From NCBI RefSeq assembly GCF_900091955.1, contig NZ_FMDF01000134.1, positions 1-55,575 of the forward strand: 55,575 nucleotides of DNA, in the 5' to 3' direction. The notes under the pieces are model-generated. The model had not been told where the DNA came from and did not search any database. It saw nothing but the letters and a program-made list of their open reading frames with translations. This DNA is from Streptomyces sp. Ncost-T10-10d (GTDB lineage: Bacteria; Actinomycetota; Actinomycetes; Streptomycetales; Streptomycetaceae). How positions within the stretch are numbered: the stretch's first letter is position 1; every line of letters begins with the position of its first letter. A program made the position numbers and the translations under genes. Below, one piece after another: positions 43,996 to 53,600 of this stretch.

Positions 43996-45492
43996 TCAGG
44001 GGCGTCTCAGGCGCTCCTCGACGATCCGCCGCACCCCGTTGCGGTCGGTCTTCCCCGAGGCGTTGCGCGGCAGTTCGTCGAAGAACAGCAGCCGCCCCGG
44101 CCGCATGTGGACCGGCAGGTCCCGCCGCAGGCGTTCGCGCAGCGCGGCCTCGGCGGCCCCCGGGCCGACGGGTTCGCCGTCCCCGGCCCGGCACACCACG
44201 GCGAGATGCAACTCGGCCCGCCCACGCAGCGCTTCGGTGAGCAGGGCGACCGCCTGCGCGACGCCTGGGGTGCGCTCGGCGACCGACTCGATCTCGCCCA
44301 GCTCGACCCGGTGTCCCCGGATCTTCACCTGGTCGTCGATCCGGCCGTGGAAGAAGTACTGCCCGTCGGCGCCGACCCGCACCATGTCACCGGTCAGATA
44401 GGCGCGGGAGCCGTCGGGGCCCGTGGTGAAGGACCGGGCGGTGAGACCGGGCTCACCGACGTAGCCGCGCGCCACACCGACCCCGTAGAGGCAGAGTTCA
44501 CCGACCTCACCCTCGGGCACGGGCTGCCGCGACCCGTCCAGCACCTGGGCGCGCAGGCCGGTGATCGGTACGCCTATCGGCAGCGGGTCCCGGTAGGGGG
44601 GACGGACCTCGGTGCACAGGCCGCAGACGGTCGTCTCGGTGGGACCGTACCCGTTCCACAAGGTACCGACGACCCCGTCCAACTCCTCGGCGAGCGCGGC
44701 GGGCAGTGCCTCCCCGGCGCTGACCAGGTGGGTGAAGGCCCGCTCACCGGCCAGGAAGGGAAGCAGCAGCCGCAACTGACTGGGTGTGGCGTACGCGGCG
44801 CCGGGCTCCTGGGCGAGCAGCCATTTCGCGAAGAACTCCGGGTTGCGCGCACACCGCGACGGAGCGACGGCGATCGTGCCGCCGCTCGTCAGCGGCACCA
44901 GCATCTCCGGCACCGACATGTCGAAGACGATGCTGCTGTGCGCGAGCATCCGGTCGCCGGGCCCCAGCCCCATGGACCCGGAGAAGTGGTCCAGCATGGT
45001 GAGCAGCCCGGTGTGCTCGATCTCCACCCCCTTCGGGAGCCCGGTCGAGCCCGAGGTGAACAGGATGTACGCGGCAGGCTCGGCCGCGTCCGGCGGGCCG
45101 ACGGTCCCGGTCGCCCGCCCGGAGACCACGTCGGCGACGGCGGCGCGGACGATGCCGTCGACGTACGGAAAGGGAACAGCCGCCTCACAGCCCGCCTGTC
45201 GGACCTGGTGGCGGCGGCGCTCGGCCGGCGCGGCCGGATCGAGCGGCACCGCCACCGCATCCAGCAGCCACGTCGCCAGCAGGGCGACCACGTAGTCGGT
45301 GCCGTACCCGCACTCGACGGCGACCCGTGTACCGGGGCGCACCCCATCGGCCGACAGCCCGGCCGCGCGGGCGCGGGCGGCGGACTCCAGTACCGCATAG
45401 CTCAGTTCGCCGCTCTCGTCGACGATCGCCACGGCGCCCGGCTGGACCTGTGCCCAGTGCAGGAAGCGGCTCAGAGAAGGAGCGGAGCTCAC
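43996..45492 (-). CDS. Stand-alone NRPS adenylation domain
   Basis: 498 residues starting at GTG 45492 in a GTGA overlap with the preceding NRPS gene. All adenylation motifs are seen: LFTSGSTGLPKGV, NGYGPTETTVCG, GELCLYGVGVARGYVG, YLTGDMVR, GRIDDQVKIRGHRVELGEIE and the catalytic Lys in NASGKTDR. It ends without a carrier domain. By alignment to the GrsA pocket, residues 235-331 read about D-M-P-Y-V-A-G-V-C, which matches no code I know. Because the upstream protein begins with a carrier domain that has no A domain before it, this enzyme probably loads that carrier in trans. Confidence 0.92.
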   Translation of the reverse strand: MSSAPSLSRFLHWAQVQPGAVAIVDESGELSYAVLESAARARAAGLSADGVRPGTRVAVECGYGTDYVVALLATWLLDAVAVPLDPAAPAERRRHQVRQAGCEAAVPFPYVDGIVRAAVADVVSGRATGTVGPPDAAEPAAYILFTSGSTGLPKGVEIEHTGLLTMLDHFSGSMGLGPGDRMLAHSSIVFDMSVPEMLVPLTSGGTIAVAPSRCARNPEFFAKWLLAQEPGAAYATPSQLRLLLPFLAGERAFTHLVSAGEALPAALAEELDGVVGTLWNGYGPTETTVCGLCTEVRPPYRDPLPIGVPITGLRAQVLDGSRQPVPEGEVGELCLYGVGVARGYVGEPGLTARSFTTGPDGSRAYLTGDMVRVGADGQYFFHGRIDDQVKIRGHRVELGEIESVAERTPGVAQAVALLTEALRGRAELHLAVVCRAGDGEPVGPGAAEAALRERLRRDLPVHMRPGRLLFFDELPRNASGKTDRNGVRRIVEERLRRP

Positions 45493-48400
45493 AGCCCGCC
45501 TCCCGTCAGTTCCTGCCGTACGAGGGTGGTGAGCCCGCGCAGGGTGGGGTTCTCCAAGAAGTCGACCAGATCGATCGTGACGTCCAGTTCCTCGCCGAGG
45601 AGGGCCAGCAGCCGCATGGCCTTGATGGAATGCCCGCCCGCGTTCAGGAAGTTGTCCTCCGGCCGGACGCTCCCGGTGCCGAGCACCTCCTGCCAGAGCA
45701 CGGCGACCGTGCCGTCGACCGGGTCGCCGTCCTGCGACGGATCGGCGGACTCCGCCGGAGCACAACCACCGGACCCGGCCGCGGCCGACGTCGACAGGAG
45801 TGCCTCGCGGTCCGCTTTTCCATTGGCGGTGACGGGGATGCGGTCGACGACGATCACCGTCGGCAGCATGTACTGCGGCAGTGCGCTGCGCAGTCCGTCC
45901 CCGAGCACGGTGACGTCCAGGGCCGCGTCCGGTCCGTCCCCGGCGGTGTCCGGTGCCACGAAGGCGATGATCTCGATGCCGTCGTCCGTCGGACGTGCGT
46001 GCACGACGGCGTCGGCCACCCCGTGCTGCCTCCGTACCGTCGCCTCGATCTCGGCGAGTTCGACGCGATGGCCGCGCACCTTCACCTGGTCGTCGAGCCG
46101 CCCCACGTACTCGTACCGCTCACCGGGCAGGACCCGTACCTGATCGCCCGTGCGGTAGAGCCGCTGCCCGGGACGCCCGGCGAACGGGTCGGGGACGAAG
46201 GCCGCGGCGGTCTGCGCCGGGGCGTCGAGGTAGCCGTGGGCGAGCCCCTCGCCGCCCACGTACAGTTCCCCGGTCCCGCCGGTACCGACCCGCTGCCCGG
46301 ATGCGTCGAGGACGTACGCCGTGCTGCGCGGGAGCGGGCGGCCGAGGGGGACCACGCCCTCGGCGAGATCCTCGGCGGTCACCTCGTGAGTGGTGCTGAA
46401 CGTGGTGTTCTCGGTGGGGCCGTAGCCGTTCACCACAGCGGCGGGCGGGGCGGCCGCGAACAGCTTCCCCAGCCTGCGCGCATCGTGCTTCTCACCGCCG
46501 AAGAGCAGCACCCGAAGATCCCGGAAGGCGTCCGGTGCGAAGTCCACCATCTGGTTGAGGAGCGTCACGGTGAGGAACATGACCGAGATGCGCTCGTCGG
46601 TGAGGAAGGAGCGCATCCGCCGCGGTGACAGCAGGACGTCCCGGTCCGCGACGACGAGGGTGCCGCCGCCGGCCAGCGCTCCCCAGATCTCCAGCGTCGC
46701 CGCGTCGAAGGCGGGATTGGAGACATGGGCGACCCGGTCGGCGGGGCCGAACGTCACGAAGTCCGCGTCCGGCACCAGCCGTACGACGGCACGGTGCGGC
46801 ACCACCACCGCCTTGGGACGGCCCGTCGAGCCCGAGGTGCAGATCACGTAGGCGACATCGGCGCCGGTCACCGCCGCCGGGGCCACCGGGGCCCCGTCGG
46901 TGACGAGCAGCTTCTCCAGCAGGTGGGAGGGCACGTCCTCTGCGAGCAGCTCAGCTGCGGCGTCGTCCGTGACGACGGCCGCCGTCGCGGCGGTACGCAC
47001 GATGTGCCGGGTGCGCTCGGCCGGCTGAGCGATGTCCACCGGCAGGTAGGCGGCGCCCGCGTACAGGACGCCGAGGCATGTGGTGACCGACGCGATGCCA
47101 CGCTCCATGGGCACGGCCACCACCGCGCCGCGGCCGATCCCGGCCGTCCGGAGCCCCGCGGCCACAACGCCGGCCCGCCGGTCCAGCTCCCCGTACGTCA
47201 GCGTCGTCCGCCCGTGTCGCACCGCCACCGCGCCGGAGTGCTCCACGGCCCGGCGGTGAACCCTCTCGTGGATCGGTACGAACACGTCGAGCGCGTCCGT
47301 ACCGCGCTCCGGCAGAGGGGTGTCCGGCTGTGCGAAGGCCTCGCCGACAGCCGCCACCATGCGTCGGTGCAGGGCGGCCGCCGCCTCGTCGGTGAACAGG
47401 TCCGTGGAGTACTCCAGTTCGCAGACCGTTCCGCGACCGGTCCGCGTGACCAGCCACAGCACCTCGTACTTCGCGGTGCCCGTGCCGATCTGCTCACGCT
47501 CGGCCCTGTGACCGTCCCACCGCAGCCCGCACCGTGTGGTGTCCATGTAGGTGAGGGCGGTCTGCGCCAGCGGGGCCCGAGAACGGTCGACGCCGGACCG
47601 TACCTCCTCGATGAGCGTCTGGAAGGGCACCTGCTGATGGGCCAGGGCACCGGTCACCACACGACGCACCAACCGCACCACGTCACGGGCCGTTGCCCCC
47701 GGTCGGACGGTGAACCGCAGCGGCAGCGTATCGACGAACATGCCGACCTCGCCCGCCTGGGCGGCACCCCGCGACGAGGCCGGCACGGCGAGCACCAGAT
47801 CCCGGTCGCCCGTCACCGCGATCAGGCCGGTCACATAGGCGGCCACCCACGCCATGAACGGACTGAGCCGTTCCTCCTCGGCCGACGACAGGATCGTCGA
47901 CACCTGCTCGTCCGTGAGCAGGATGCGATGGGCGGCGCCTTTGACACCGGGCCGCGCCGGACGGGCCAGATCGTGCGGCAGGGACAACGCACCCGGGCAG
48001 CCGGCGAGCATCGTCCGCCAGTGGTCCAGCGCCGCCCCGGCATCCCGGGGCCGTACGGACACGGCCTGCCGGCCGGCGGATTCCCGCTCCCACTCCGTGC
48101 CCTCTGAATCCGAGCCGTTCTCGTAGAGGTGCTGGAGCTGTGTTTCGAGGAGGTCCAGCGACACTCCGTCACACACCAAGTGGTGCACGGTCAGCACCAG
48201 TTCGGCGCCCGAGTCGCCCCGGTCCACGACGAGTGCGCGCAACAGCGGAGGCCGGCCGAGGTCGAACGGTGTGCGCACCTCGGTGTCGACGAGTTCGCGC
48301 ACACTCCCGTCCGACACGCCCCGCGCGTCCACCCACCGGCAGGCCACGGAGGCCTTCTGCGCGGTCAGTGCGAGCGCCGGCTTCACGAAGCCGCGCCGCA

Positions 48401-48839
48401 GTGCCTCGTGCCGGGCCGCCAGCGTGTCGAGCGCGGCGCGCAGCCTGATGACGTCGAGACCGCCGGGGAAGCGGTAACGGACAGCGAGATGGTAGACGGC
48501 GCTCCCCGGGTGGAGCTGTTCGGCGGTCCACAGCCGTTCCTCGGCGGCGGTCAGCTCCCTCGTCTCCGGCGCTCCCTCATCGGGGCCCCCGCTCAACACC
48601 GCCGACAGTGCGCCGAACTCCGGGTACTCGTAGAGGATGTCCAGTTCGAGCTCCTGGCCCATGAGTTCGCGCAGCGAGATCGCCACCTCCACGGAGAGGA
48701 CGGAGTCGCCGCCCTCGTCGAAGAAGTTGCAGTCGTCGCGGACGTCGTCCAGGCCGAGGGCGTTGCGCCAGATCGCGGCGACGGCCTCACGGAGCTCCGC
48801 CGCGGAACGTTCCCCTGCGGGGGCGGGCCGCTCACTCAT
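45489..48839 (-). CDS. NRPS protein PCP-C-A-PCP
   Basis: 1116 residues from ATG 48839, overlapping the carbamoyltransferase gene by 8 bp. Domains in order: carrier (FFDEGGDSVLSVEVA, about residue 40-55), condensation (HHLVCDG near 220), adenylation (ICTSGSTGRPKAV near 670, GYGPTENTTFS, GRLDDQVKVRGHRVELAEIE, Lys in TANGKADR) and carrier (NAGGHSIKAMRL near 1070). There is no thioesterase. The adenylation pocket reads D-A-L-F-L-G-G-T-F, similar to aliphatic (Val/Ile-like) codes. The free N-terminal carrier suggests that an amino acid activated elsewhere, probably by the next gene product, is its donor substrate. Its C-terminal carrier must pass the chain to another protein. Confidence 0.93.
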   Translation of the reverse strand: MSERPAPAGERSAAELREAVAAIWRNALGLDDVRDDCNFFDEGGDSVLSVEVAISLRELMGQELELDILYEYPEFGALSAVLSGGPDEGAPETRELTAAEERLWTAEQLHPGSAVYHLAVRYRFPGGLDVIRLRAALDTLAARHEALRRGFVKPALALTAQKASVACRWVDARGVSDGSVRELVDTEVRTPFDLGRPPLLRALVVDRGDSGAELVLTVHHLVCDGVSLDLLETQLQHLYENGSDSEGTEWERESAGRQAVSVRPRDAGAALDHWRTMLAGCPGALSLPHDLARPARPGVKGAAHRILLTDEQVSTILSSAEEERLSPFMAWVAAYVTGLIAVTGDRDLVLAVPASSRGAAQAGEVGMFVDTLPLRFTVRPGATARDVVRLVRRVVTGALAHQQVPFQTLIEEVRSGVDRSRAPLAQTALTYMDTTRCGLRWDGHRAEREQIGTGTAKYEVLWLVTRTGRGTVCELEYSTDLFTDEAAAALHRRMVAAVGEAFAQPDTPLPERGTDALDVFVPIHERVHRRAVEHSGAVAVRHGRTTLTYGELDRRAGVVAAGLRTAGIGRGAVVAVPMERGIASVTTCLGVLYAGAAYLPVDIAQPAERTRHIVRTAATAAVVTDDAAAELLAEDVPSHLLEKLLVTDGAPVAPAAVTGADVAYVICTSGSTGRPKAVVVPHRAVVRLVPDADFVTFGPADRVAHVSNPAFDAATLEIWGALAGGGTLVVADRDVLLSPRRMRSFLTDERISVMFLTVTLLNQMVDFAPDAFRDLRVLLFGGEKHDARRLGKLFAAAPPAAVVNGYGPTENTTFSTTHEVTAEDLAEGVVPLGRPLPRSTAYVLDASGQRVGTGGTGELYVGGEGLAHGYLDAPAQTAAAFVPDPFAGRPGQRLYRTGDQVRVLPGERYEYVGRLDDQVKVRGHRVELAEIEATVRRQHGVADAVVHARPTDDGIEIIAFVAPDTAGDGPDAALDVTVLGDGLRSALPQYMLPTVIVVDRIPVTANGKADREALLSTSAAAGSGGCAPAESADPSQDGDPVDGTVAVLWQEVLGTGSVRPEDNFLNAGGHSIKAMRLLALLGEELDVTIDLVDFLENPTLRGLTTLVRQELTGGGL

Positions 48840-50631
48840 GGGTCGCACCTGCGATCCCGGCGGCCGACGGCTGGTCGCGGGTCACCAGCCAGTCGCCGAT
48901 CGCCAGCGCGTCCAGCGTCGAGCGGGCGTACGTGGCGACCGCGACGTCCGGCGTCCGCACGATCGGCTGGCCGCGCAGATTGAACGAGGTGTTGACCACC
49001 ATCGGGATGCCCCGGTCGTCACCGACCCGGCGGATCAGGCGCCAGAACCTCGGCGCGCTCTCCCGGTCGACGGTCTGCACCCGGGCCGAGCCGTCGACAT
49101 GTGTGATCGACGGCAGCCTGTCGCGGTACTCGGGCCGCACCTGTGCCACGAACAGCATGTGACGGTACATCGACTCCTGACCCGGCTCGATCTCGAAGTA
49201 GGTGGTCGCCTCCTCCGCCAGGACGGCCGGCGCGAACGGCCGGAACTCCTCACGCTGCTTCACGACGGTGTTCAGATGGGCACGCATGCCGGGCGATGCC
49301 GGGTCCGCGAGGATGCTCCGGTTGCCGAGTGCACGCGGGCCGAACTCCATCCGCCCCTGGAACCAGGAGACGACCTTCCCCGCGCCGATCAGCGACGACA
49401 CCTCGGCCAGCAGTTCGTCCTCGGCCAGCTTCCGTACGGTGAATCCGGCACCCAGCCCACGCAGCTGCGCCTCGATGTCCGCGTCGTCGAACTCCTCGCC
49501 CCAGTACGGCATCGTCATCGGGGCCGGCGGCGCCGGTACGTGCCGCTGAAGCTGCCACAGAGCCGCGCCGAGGGCCGTACCGTCGTCCCCCGACGCCGGC
49601 TGCACGAACACCCGATCGAACAGACCGCTGCGGGCGATCACTCCGTTGGCCGTGCAGTTCAGCGCGACACCACCCGCCATGCACAGATTGCGGGAGCCGC
49701 CCGCGCCGTCGGCTGTCTCGCGCAGGACATACAGAAGGCTCTCCTCCAGCTTGCGCTGGACGGTCGCCGCGACATCCATGTGCCGCTGGTCGAGCGATGC
49801 CTCCGGATGCCGGGCCGGACCGAACAGCTCCTCCAGTCGTCGGATGGCTCCCCGATGCGTCTCGCGCTCCGTCGGCGACTTGTCGTGCGCCAGGACGGGG
49901 ACCAGCAGCCGTCCGCCCGGAGCCCTGCGCACCAGCTCGTCAGCCACATTCGCGTACCGGCTCGCATCCCCGTACGGCGCCAGGCCCATCACCTTGTACT
50001 CGTCCATCCCCGGCAGGAACCCCAGGTACTGGGTGACGACGCTGTAGAGGATGCCCAGTGACGCGGATATGGAGTAGCTGCGCACACCGTGCAATGCGTC
50101 ACCGCTGCCCCGCAGCACCGACGTGGACTCGGCCTCGCCCATCCCGTCGGCCACCAGAACCGTCGCGTCGGGGAACCCGCTCAGGTAGTAGCTGCTGGCG
50201 GCGTGGGCGACATGGTGGCCCACCCGGACGAACTTGCGCTCCCAGTCCTGGTCCGGATAGTGCGCGCGCAACACCTCGTACTGCACGTCCTCGCTGTACA
50301 CCTCGCGGTACCAGCGCCGGGCGAACTCGTCGCGCTCGAACGCGACGGACGGCTCGTACCGGAAGCCGTGCGCGACGAAGTCGACGTCGTCCAGGGTCAC
50401 TCCGGCCATTCTCAGGCACGCCTCGACCGCGTCGACGGGGAAGGCCCCCGTGCCCTTCACCCCGTCGTGCCGCTCCTGTGCCGAGGCGGCGATCACGCCC
50501 TGCTCCCCGACCAGGGCCGCGGCCGAGTCGAGACCCTGCACCACACGCTGTTCCCGCCGGTCCAGACCGGGCAGCATGTTCTTCTTGACGGACAACGATC
50601 GGTCGAGTCCGCTGACACCGAGCACCAGCAC
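48832..50631 (-). CDS. O-carbamoyltransferase (NodU/CmcH family)
   Basis: 599 residues from GTG 50631, which has AAAGGAA eight bases upstream; a longer frame to 50838 runs back into the NRPS gene. The N-terminal Kae1-like half has VGHHVAHAASSYYLSGF (metal-binding His pair) and VADGMGEAEST, then GGVALNCTANG and QPASGDDGTALGAA. The C-terminal YrdC-like half has GRMEFGPRALGNRSILADP and VNTSFNLRGQPIV. The family makes carbamoyl-AMP from carbamoyl phosphate and transfers the carbamoyl group to a hydroxyl (cephamycin, novobiocin, Nod factors). Position within the NRPS operon implies carbamoylation of a hydroxylated residue in the peptide. Confidence 0.94.
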   Translation of the reverse strand: MLVLGVSGLDRSLSVKKNMLPGLDRREQRVVQGLDSAAALVGEQGVIAASAQERHDGVKGTGAFPVDAVEACLRMAGVTLDDVDFVAHGFRYEPSVAFERDEFARRWYREVYSEDVQYEVLRAHYPDQDWERKFVRVGHHVAHAASSYYLSGFPDATVLVADGMGEAESTSVLRGSGDALHGVRSYSISASLGILYSVVTQYLGFLPGMDEYKVMGLAPYGDASRYANVADELVRRAPGGRLLVPVLAHDKSPTERETHRGAIRRLEELFGPARHPEASLDQRHMDVAATVQRKLEESLLYVLRETADGAGGSRNLCMAGGVALNCTANGVIARSGLFDRVFVQPASGDDGTALGAALWQLQRHVPAPPAPMTMPYWGEEFDDADIEAQLRGLGAGFTVRKLAEDELLAEVSSLIGAGKVVSWFQGRMEFGPRALGNRSILADPASPGMRAHLNTVVKQREEFRPFAPAVLAEEATTYFEIEPGQESMYRHMLFVAQVRPEYRDRLPSITHVDGSARVQTVDRESAPRFWRLIRRVGDDRGIPMVVNTSFNLRGQPIVRTPDVAVATYARSTLDALAIGDWLVTRDQPSAAGIAGATHE

Positions 50632-50681
50632 GTCGAGTTCCTTTCGAAAGGGTCCAGCCGGATTCGGATGTGTACGGCGGA

Positions 50682-53600
50682 TCAGGACCGGCCGGACACG
50701 CCCCCGTCGGTCTGATCTGTCGGATCGTCCGGGCCGGCGAACACCTCGGCCACGTCCCCGATCCAGGGCTCCCGCATGAGCTCGTAGTGATCGCCGTCGG
50801 CGTACGAGACACGCAGCGTCCCGGCGCACCGCTCCCACCCGGTGATCTGGGCACGGACGGCCGCCTCCTCACTCCGGCGGGACACCACGAGGTGCACGGG
50901 GCCCGGGTAGGGGGAGGGCCGGTGTCGGGCCAGGCCGGACAGCATCCCCTGCCAGAACTCCATGAGTGACGCGGTGACGGGCCCGTTCAGCTCGGCCAGC
51001 GCCTCCGCGTCCACGCCGAGCAGCCGCAGCACGTCGTCGACGGCGTGCTCCGCCAGGAGCCGGCGCGGGCCCAGCCGCCCCACATCGGTACGCAGCCGCT
51101 CCAGCACCGCCGCGTCCGCCGCCGCGTCCGGTCCCTGCCGGGGAGCGGCGTCGATGACGACGACACGATCGGCCACGATGCCCCGGTCCGCCAGCCGTGA
51201 GGCGACCTCGTGCGCCAGCACACCGCCTGCCGACCAGCCCGCGATCACGGGCCGCCGCCCCCGGAGCAGGGGCGCCAGTTCGCGGGCGTAACCCGACGCC
51301 AGCGAGGCGAAGTCCGCCGTGTCCCCACCGCCCATCAGGTCCCCCTGGACCCCGAGGACCTCGAAGGACCCCGAGACCCGGGCCGTCAGATCCCGGTAAC
51401 AGAAGAGCGTGCCGCCGAGCGGATGCACCAGCACCAGCGGCTGGAGCCCGGGAGAGCCGCCGAGGCCCATGACGCTGCGCGGGCCGCTGCTTCGGCCCCT
51501 GCCCTCACGCTCGTGCCGCACGTCGTCGAGGTACGCCGCCTGACCCGCCAGTGTGGGAGTGCTGTACAGCTGCGGCAGGGGAACCGTGGTGCCGAACGCG
51601 GCGCCCAGCTCACCCGCGAGCCGTACGGCCAGCAGACTGTGACCGCCGATCGAGAAGAAGTCGTCCTGCCGGTCGGCACGAAGGCCGAGGAGCTTGTGCC
51701 ACACCTCGGCGACGCGCCGCTCCGTCCGGGAGAACGCCGACTCCGCCGCCCCACGGCCCGGTTCGCCCGGACCCCCGATTCCTTCAGACGTTCCGATTCC
51801 TTCGGGACCCGAGCCGGGTCCGGCGGTCAGCAGGGCGCCACGGTCCAGCTTTCCGGCCGGGGTGAGCGGCAACGCGTCGACCACGACGAAGTGCGCCGGA
51901 ACCGCTGCCGACGACAGCCGCGAGGCGGCATGCCGTCGCAGTTCCCGCTGGTCCGGGGCGCCGCCCTGAGCCGGTACGACGTTCGCCAGCAGCCCCTCGT
52001 GGTCCGGATGACGGCCGACGATCGCGCCGGCCACGCCCGGATGGGCGCGCAGCACCGCCTCGACCTCCTCCGGCTCGACGCGCTCGCCGAGCACCTTCAG
52101 CTGGTGATCCACCCGCCCCAGGAACTCAAGGTCGCCGGAGTCGGTGAGACGGCCGATGTCACCCGTGCGGTAGAGACGGCTGCCCGCCGGGCCCCAGGGG
52201 TCCGGCACGAAACGCTCGGCCGTGGCCCCGGGCCGGCCGAGATAGCCCCGGCCCACCCCGGCGCCGCCGACGCAGATCTCACCCGCGGTGCCGGGCGGCA
52301 CTTCACGCCCTGCGGCGTCCAGGAGATGGATCGTGGTGTTGGCGCAGGGCCGGCCGATGACGGGTCCGCCGTCGCCTGTCACCCGTGAGACGGTCGCCTC
52401 GACCGTCGCCTCCGCAGGCCCGTAACTGTTGAACACCTGCACCCCGGACCGTTCGCCCAGCGCCGCCCACAGGTCGGGCGGGCACGCCTCGCCGCCGAAG
52501 ACGAGCAGCCGGGGCGGCCACGGAGCGTCCAACAGTCCATGCTCTACCAGGAGTTGAAGTTGGACGGTGGTCGTGTCGATGACGTCCACAGCCCGCTCAC
52601 GGTCATGGGCGAGGGCGACGAGATGTCCGGGGTCACGCCGCTGCTCCTCGCTCAGGACGCACAGTGTGTGACCGTCGAGCACCAGGAGAACCTGCGCCAG
52701 CAGGAAGTCGGAGATGTACGCCGACGTGCCGGTCACCACTCGCAGCGGCTTCTCGGCCCCCAACGAACGGGTACGCGCCAGGGGTGTTCCCACCGCGTAG
52801 GCGGCAAGGCTGCCGTGCTCGATCATGACGCCCTTGGGGCCACCGGTGGTGCCGGACGTGAACATCACATAGGCCAGGTCCCGGGCGCTCACGGACGGCA
52901 GCGCGGAACTGTCCGGGCCCTCCCCGGACCACGAACCGGTCTCATTCTGCCCTGCCTCGTGCGTGATGGATGACAGATCGAACAGTGCGTGACCGCTCGG
53001 GGCCGCCTTCGGGTCGTCGGTGATCAGCACAACGGGCCGGGCCTGATCCAGCATCGAGCGCAGGCGGTGTTCCGGCAGCCCGGGATCGAGCGGGACGAAC
53101 GCGGCCCCCGCCTTCCACACCGCCCAGAAGGTGGTCAGCGCTGCCGATCCGGGCCGCAGGAGGATTCCGACGAGATCACCGTGACGCACCCCGTCCCGGC
53201 GCAGCCGCCGGGCGAGGCGGTCGCTGTCCGCGTCCAGCCGGGCCAGGCTGATCCGTGTCCCGCCGTCCTCGATCGCGAGTGCGTCCGGGGTACGGGCGGC
53301 CTGCCGCCGCAGCAGCTCGTGCACCGGAACCCTGCCGGCCGCCCGGGCGTCCGTCGTGTAGTTCAGCATGTCGAGCAGCGCCTGCTCGGCCTCGCTCAGC
53401 AATGGCGCCCCGTACGCGTCTGCTCCGACGTCCGCCGCCACCGCCTCCAGTGCCCGCAGGTGGTAGTCGCGCAGCCGGGTGACCTGGTCGGCCGACAGCT
53501 CCGCGGTGTCGTACTCCAGCTCCATCCACATCCCGCCGAGTACCGATTCCCGGCTGAGCGTGACGCTGAACGGGAAGCTCGTGGGAGCCACGCCAGGGAC

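Noticed and set aside
43987..46143. Long plus-strand open frame (718 codons) opposite the NRPS genes
   Set aside because: Antisense to conserved adenylation motifs, without domain sense; a typical high-GC shadow.
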